The translations under genes were made by a program, and so were the position numbers. The notes beneath the pieces are model-generated. The model searched no databases. It was not told where the DNA came from and worked only from the letters and a program-made list of their open reading frames with translations. From Bradyrhizobium sp. SSBR45G (GTDB taxonomy: Bacteria > Pseudomonadota > Alphaproteobacteria > Rhizobiales > Xanthobacteraceae), in contig NZ_BSCT01000007.1 of assembly GCF_030159255.1 (NCBI RefSeq), forward strand, positions 124,001 through 188,000: a stretch of DNA of 64,000 nt. Reading direction: 5' to 3'. Of the stretch, positions 61,282-64,000 are shown in pieces. Numbering within the stretch: position 1 is the first letter of the stretch; every line of letters starts with the position of its first letter.

Positions 61282-62859
61282 ATGACCTCGCCGCACGATC
61301 AGGATCTTGTCTTCGCCTTCCTGTGCGACCTGCACCGGCATCCCGACGTCCGCCGGATCGATACGCACGCCGCGTCCGTCTTTTTGATCGGCGATCGCGC
61401 CTTGAAGATCAAGCGGGCAGTCCGACTTCCGTTTCTCGACTATTCGACCCTGGCGCTGCGAAAGGCAGCATGCGCCAAGGAGGTGGAGGTCAATCGTCCC
61501 TTCGCCCCCGACATCTATCTGCGCGTCGTCGCAATCACGACGGCTCCGGACGGATCATTTGACATCGACGGATCCGGCACTCCGGTTGAGTATGCGGTCG
61601 AGATGCGTCGCTTCGATGACAGCAAGACGCTCGATCATTTGGCTCGCAGCGGTCAGGTGAGCGCCGGCCTGGCCGACCAATTAGCGGAGACGATCGCGAC
61701 CTCCCATCGCGTTGCCGCCGAGGTTCCGCTCAACACATGGATCGATTGCATCCCACGTTGGATCGACGCTTCCGTTGCGAGCTTGGCAGCCAGCCCGCGA
61801 TTTCCGCAGACCGAGGTCGAGGCGTTCAGCAAGCTCTGCCATTCGGCCTTCTCCCGCCTGACGCCGCTGCTCGAGCGGCGCGCCACCAACGGCCACGTGC
61901 GGCGCTGCCACGGCGACCTCCATCTGGCGAACATCGTGATGATCGAGGACAAGCCGGTTTTGTTCGATGCCATCGAGTTTGACGAAAGCATCGCGACGAT
62001 CGATGTACTCTACGACCTCGCGTTCCCGCTGATGGATCTGCTGCATTTCGGGCTTCCGGTCGCGGCCAATCATCTGCTGAACCAATATTTCTCGATCGCC
62101 GCACCGGACCAGATCGATGGCTTGGCGCTGCTGCCGCTCTTCATGAGCATTCGCGCTGCCATCCGCGCACAAGTCTTTCTTGCCAAGCTCGATCGCGAAC
62201 GTGCCGACCATGCGAACGCCGATGCCTCGGCAATTCTCTCTATTGCGGAGAGCTATTTCAAACTGGCACGCGAACTTGTTCAGCCTGCCCCGCCGACGAT
62301 GATCGCAATCGGCGGCCTCTCCGGGACCGGAAAATCCGCTTTGGCGCGAGCCCTCGCGCCTGTCCTGTCCCCGCGACCGGGAGCGATCGTTCTCCGCAGC
62401 GACGTTCTGCGCAAGACGCTGTTTGGCGTGGGGCAAACCGATCGGCTTCCGAAGCAAGCCTACACCCCCGAATCGAGCACAAGGGTCTATCGGGAACAGG
62501 CAGATCGAGCCGCTCGCGTGCTGGCTCAGGGATTTCCGGTCATCGTCGACGCCGTGTTTGCCAGGCCCGACGAGCGGGAGGCGATCAAGAACGTCGCGAA
62601 GCAACTGAACGTGCGCTTTGCCGGAATCTTCCTTTCGGCCGACCTGCGTACCCGACAGCAACGGATTCAGCATCGGGTCAACGACGCATCCGATGCAACA
62701 AGCGAGGTCGCCCGGGACCAGGAACGCTATGACATCGGAGCCCTGGATTGGTTGCAGGTCAATGCGTCTGGAACGCCGGAGGCGACACTCCAGCAATGCC
62801 TGTCAACGCTTCGGACCACACTCGAGGCCGACGTCGCACGACTTCCTATGACAACGTAA
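61282..62859 (+). CDS. APH-like domain fused to a P-loop kinase domain
   Basis: The 525-residue protein has an aminoglycoside-phosphotransferase-like first half with the kinase catalytic loop CHGDLHLANIVM near residue 211, and a P-loop second half (residues 340-525) with GGLSGTGKSALARAL near 344 and an Arg-rich lid. The pair is known in many bacteria as COG2187-COG0645; to my recollection a relative (Rv2004c) is in the hypoxia-linked DosR regulon of Mycobacterium. The substrate is unknown, and it is not necessarily an antibiotic-resistance enzyme. It follows the dehydrogenase by 25 bases and converges with phaC (14-base gap). Confidence 0.9.
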   Translation: MTSPHDQDLVFAFLCDLHRHPDVRRIDTHAASVFLIGDRALKIKRAVRLPFLDYSTLALRKAACAKEVEVNRPFAPDIYLRVVAITTAPDGSFDIDGSGTPVEYAVEMRRFDDSKTLDHLARSGQVSAGLADQLAETIATSHRVAAEVPLNTWIDCIPRWIDASVASLAASPRFPQTEVEAFSKLCHSAFSRLTPLLERRATNGHVRRCHGDLHLANIVMIEDKPVLFDAIEFDESIATIDVLYDLAFPLMDLLHFGLPVAANHLLNQYFSIAAPDQIDGLALLPLFMSIRAAIRAQVFLAKLDRERADHANADASAILSIAESYFKLARELVQPAPPTMIAIGGLSGTGKSALARALAPVLSPRPGAIVLRSDVLRKTLFGVGQTDRLPKQAYTPESSTRVYREQADRAARVLAQGFPVIVDAVFARPDEREAIKNVAKQLNVRFAGIFLSADLRTRQQRIQHRVNDASDATSEVARDQERYDIGALDWLQVNASGTPEATLQQCLSTLRTTLEADVARLPMTT

Positions 62860-62873
62860 AAAGGATGTTCAAG

Positions 62874-64000
62874 CTACGTGTGGACGTAGTCGCCGGGCGC
62901 ACTGCCAAGATCGTCTGCGGCACCCATCCCGATTTGCGGCGGAACGCCAGGCTCTCCCGACTGCCGCGCAAGCCAGGAAGTCCAGGTCGGCCACCAGGAT
63001 CCCTCGATTCGCGGCGACGTGCTCTGCCACTCGTCAGGTCCGAGGTAGGGCGCATCGGCAGCCTTGGTGCGCACCTGATGCGAATATCCCTGCTCATCGG
63101 GCGGCGCCACGATGCCGGCATTGTGTCCGCCGCTTGCCAGAACGAACGTGACGTCCGCATCGACCTCGTAGTGGATCTTGTAGGTCGATTTCCACGGCGC
63201 GACGTGATCGCGCAAGGTGCCGACGACGAACATCGGCGTGTGGATATCCGAGAGGGACACAGGCTTGCCCTCGACCCGATACCGCCCCTCGGCGAGATCG
63301 TTGTCGAGAAACAGCTTGCGCAGATATTCGGAGTGCATGCGATATGGAAGCCGTGTCGCATCCGCGTTCCAGGCCATCAGATCGCTTGGATGGGCTCGCT
63401 CGCCGAGCAGATAGTCGCGGGAGACCCGCGACCAGATCAGATCGTTGGATCGGAGCAGTTGGAACGCACCGGCCATCTGTGTCGTATCGAGATAACCGCG
63501 TTCCCACATCATGTCTTCGAGAAAGGCGACTTGGCTTTCGTTGATGAAAAGTGTCAGCTCCCCCGCCTCGGTGAAATCGGTCTGCGCGGCAAACAAGGTG
63601 ATCGTCTTGAGACGGGTATCACCGTCCCGTGCCATGGCTGCAGCGGTGATCGAGAGCAGCGTACCTCCAAGGCAATAGCCTGCCGCGTGAATGGGCGCGT
63701 CCGGAACAATCTTCCCGATCGCGTCGAGAGCGGCCATGATGCCCAGCGACCGATAATCGTCGAAGGCAAGGTCGCGGTCCTCGGCTCCGGGATTGCGCCA
63801 CGAGATCATGAACACCGTGAAGCCCTGGTCGGTCAGATATCTGACCAGAGAATTGTGGGGCGACAGGTCCAGGATATAGTATTTCATGATCCAGGCGGGC
63901 ACGATCAGGATCGGTTCTTGCCGCACCCGCTCAGTCGTCGGCGCGTATTGGATCAGCTCGATCAGCCGATTGCGAAGCACGACCTTGCCTGGCGCGGTCG
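62874..64000 (-). CDS. phaC: Polyhydroxyalkanoate synthase, PhaC (5' end beyond window)
   Basis: About 375 C-terminal residues are visible, reading from [20 protein letters not shown] to [25 protein letters not shown] has the lipase-box Cys that is the catalytic nucleophile of PHA synthases. [15 protein letters not shown] carries the catalytic Asp, and ASGGHNAGI the catalytic His, so the active triad is complete. The enzyme polymerises 3-hydroxyacyl-CoA into storage granules. Its neighbours (acyl-CoA synthetase, dehydrogenase, kinase) suggest carbon storage under oxygen limitation. The N-terminus and promoter lie to the right of the window. Confidence 0.92.
   Translation of the reverse strand, partial: TAPGKVVLRNRLIELIQYAPTTERVRQEPILIVPAWIMKYYILDLSPHNSLVRYLTDQGFTVFMISWRNPGAEDRDLAFDDYRSLGIMAALDAIGKIVPDAPIHAAGYCLGGTLLSITAAAMARDGDTRLKTITLFAAQTDFTEAGELTLFINESQVAFLEDMMWERGYLDTTQMAGAFQLLRSNDLIWSRVSRDYLLGERAHPSDLMAWNADATRLPYRMHSEYLRKLFLDNDLAEGRYRVEGKPVSLSDIHTPMFVVGTLRDHVAPWKSTYKIHYEVDADVTFVLASGGHNAGIVAPPDEQGYSHQVRTKAADAPYLGPDEWQSTSPRIEGSWWPTWTSWLARQSGEPGVPPQIGMGAADDLGSAPGDYVHT

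Noticed and set aside
61282..62859. Antibiotic resistance gene
   Set aside because: The APH-like fold is fused to a P-loop kinase as in a widespread housekeeping family, and sits in a metabolic block; no resistance context.

Overview
The window is GC-rich, densely coded DNA from an alphaproteobacterium. Bradyrhizobium or a close Nitrobacteraceae relative is the best fit. The reasons are the many LIV-type (branched-chain amino acid family) ABC importers, Tct and TRAP solute importers, an FnrN-type regulator, and several families of dispersed imperfect palindromes between genes. I see no rRNA, tRNA, insertion sequence, CRISPR array, phage or replication origin.

Region by region. 1-3819 (minus): a LIV-type importer (ATPase, two permeases, binding protein), cut at the left edge. 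4105-6269: a small lipoprotein, formyltetrahydrofolate deformylase (purU) and a HEM4-family protein. 6400-8428 (minus): gmd and fcl, which make GDP-L-fucose. 8552-18323: a Crp/Fnr regulator divergent from a second complete LIV-type importer that is interleaved with an acyl-CoA synthetase and a PaaK-like CoA ligase, probably for uptake and CoA activation of a carboxylic acid. 18429-19646: a class III CoA-transferase. 19812-20260: a 53-residue peptide gene with a strong terminator, facing a candidate small RNA on the other strand. 20517-24476: a large autotransporter. 24694-37330: a TctABC importer, a crotonase-fold protein without the usual catalytic glutamates, two tandem class V aminotransferases, a divergent GntR regulator, a giant FAD/Fe-S oxidase, and GlcG-like, VOC and GNAT proteins. 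37468-44383: a DUF418 membrane protein, a second crotonase, and a minus-strand operon with a lipase-like hydrolase and an LplT-PlsC-Aas triple fusion, headed by two matching palindromes. 44562-50691: a molybdopterin oxidoreductase, a GntR regulator and a DctPQM TRAP importer.

50856-64000 looks like a low-oxygen region. It holds two Crp/Fnr-type regulators, one an FNR with all four cluster cysteines. Three sites fit TTGAT-N4-ATCAA. They lie upstream of a 34-residue membrane peptide, between fnr and a cytochrome c gene, and between an Mla/MCE-type lipid transporter and a pair of small membrane proteins. Further genes encode an ADP-forming acyl-CoA synthetase fused to a GNAT acetyltransferase, a zinc alcohol dehydrogenase, an APH-P-loop kinase fusion and a PHA synthase (cut at the right edge). 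Together they suggest envelope remodelling plus ATP-yielding acyl-CoA turnover, alcohol/aldehyde redox chemistry and PHA storage when oxygen is scarce.

Starts were chosen by ribosome binding site and family length. Functions come from motif recognition in the translated sequence, with no database search.
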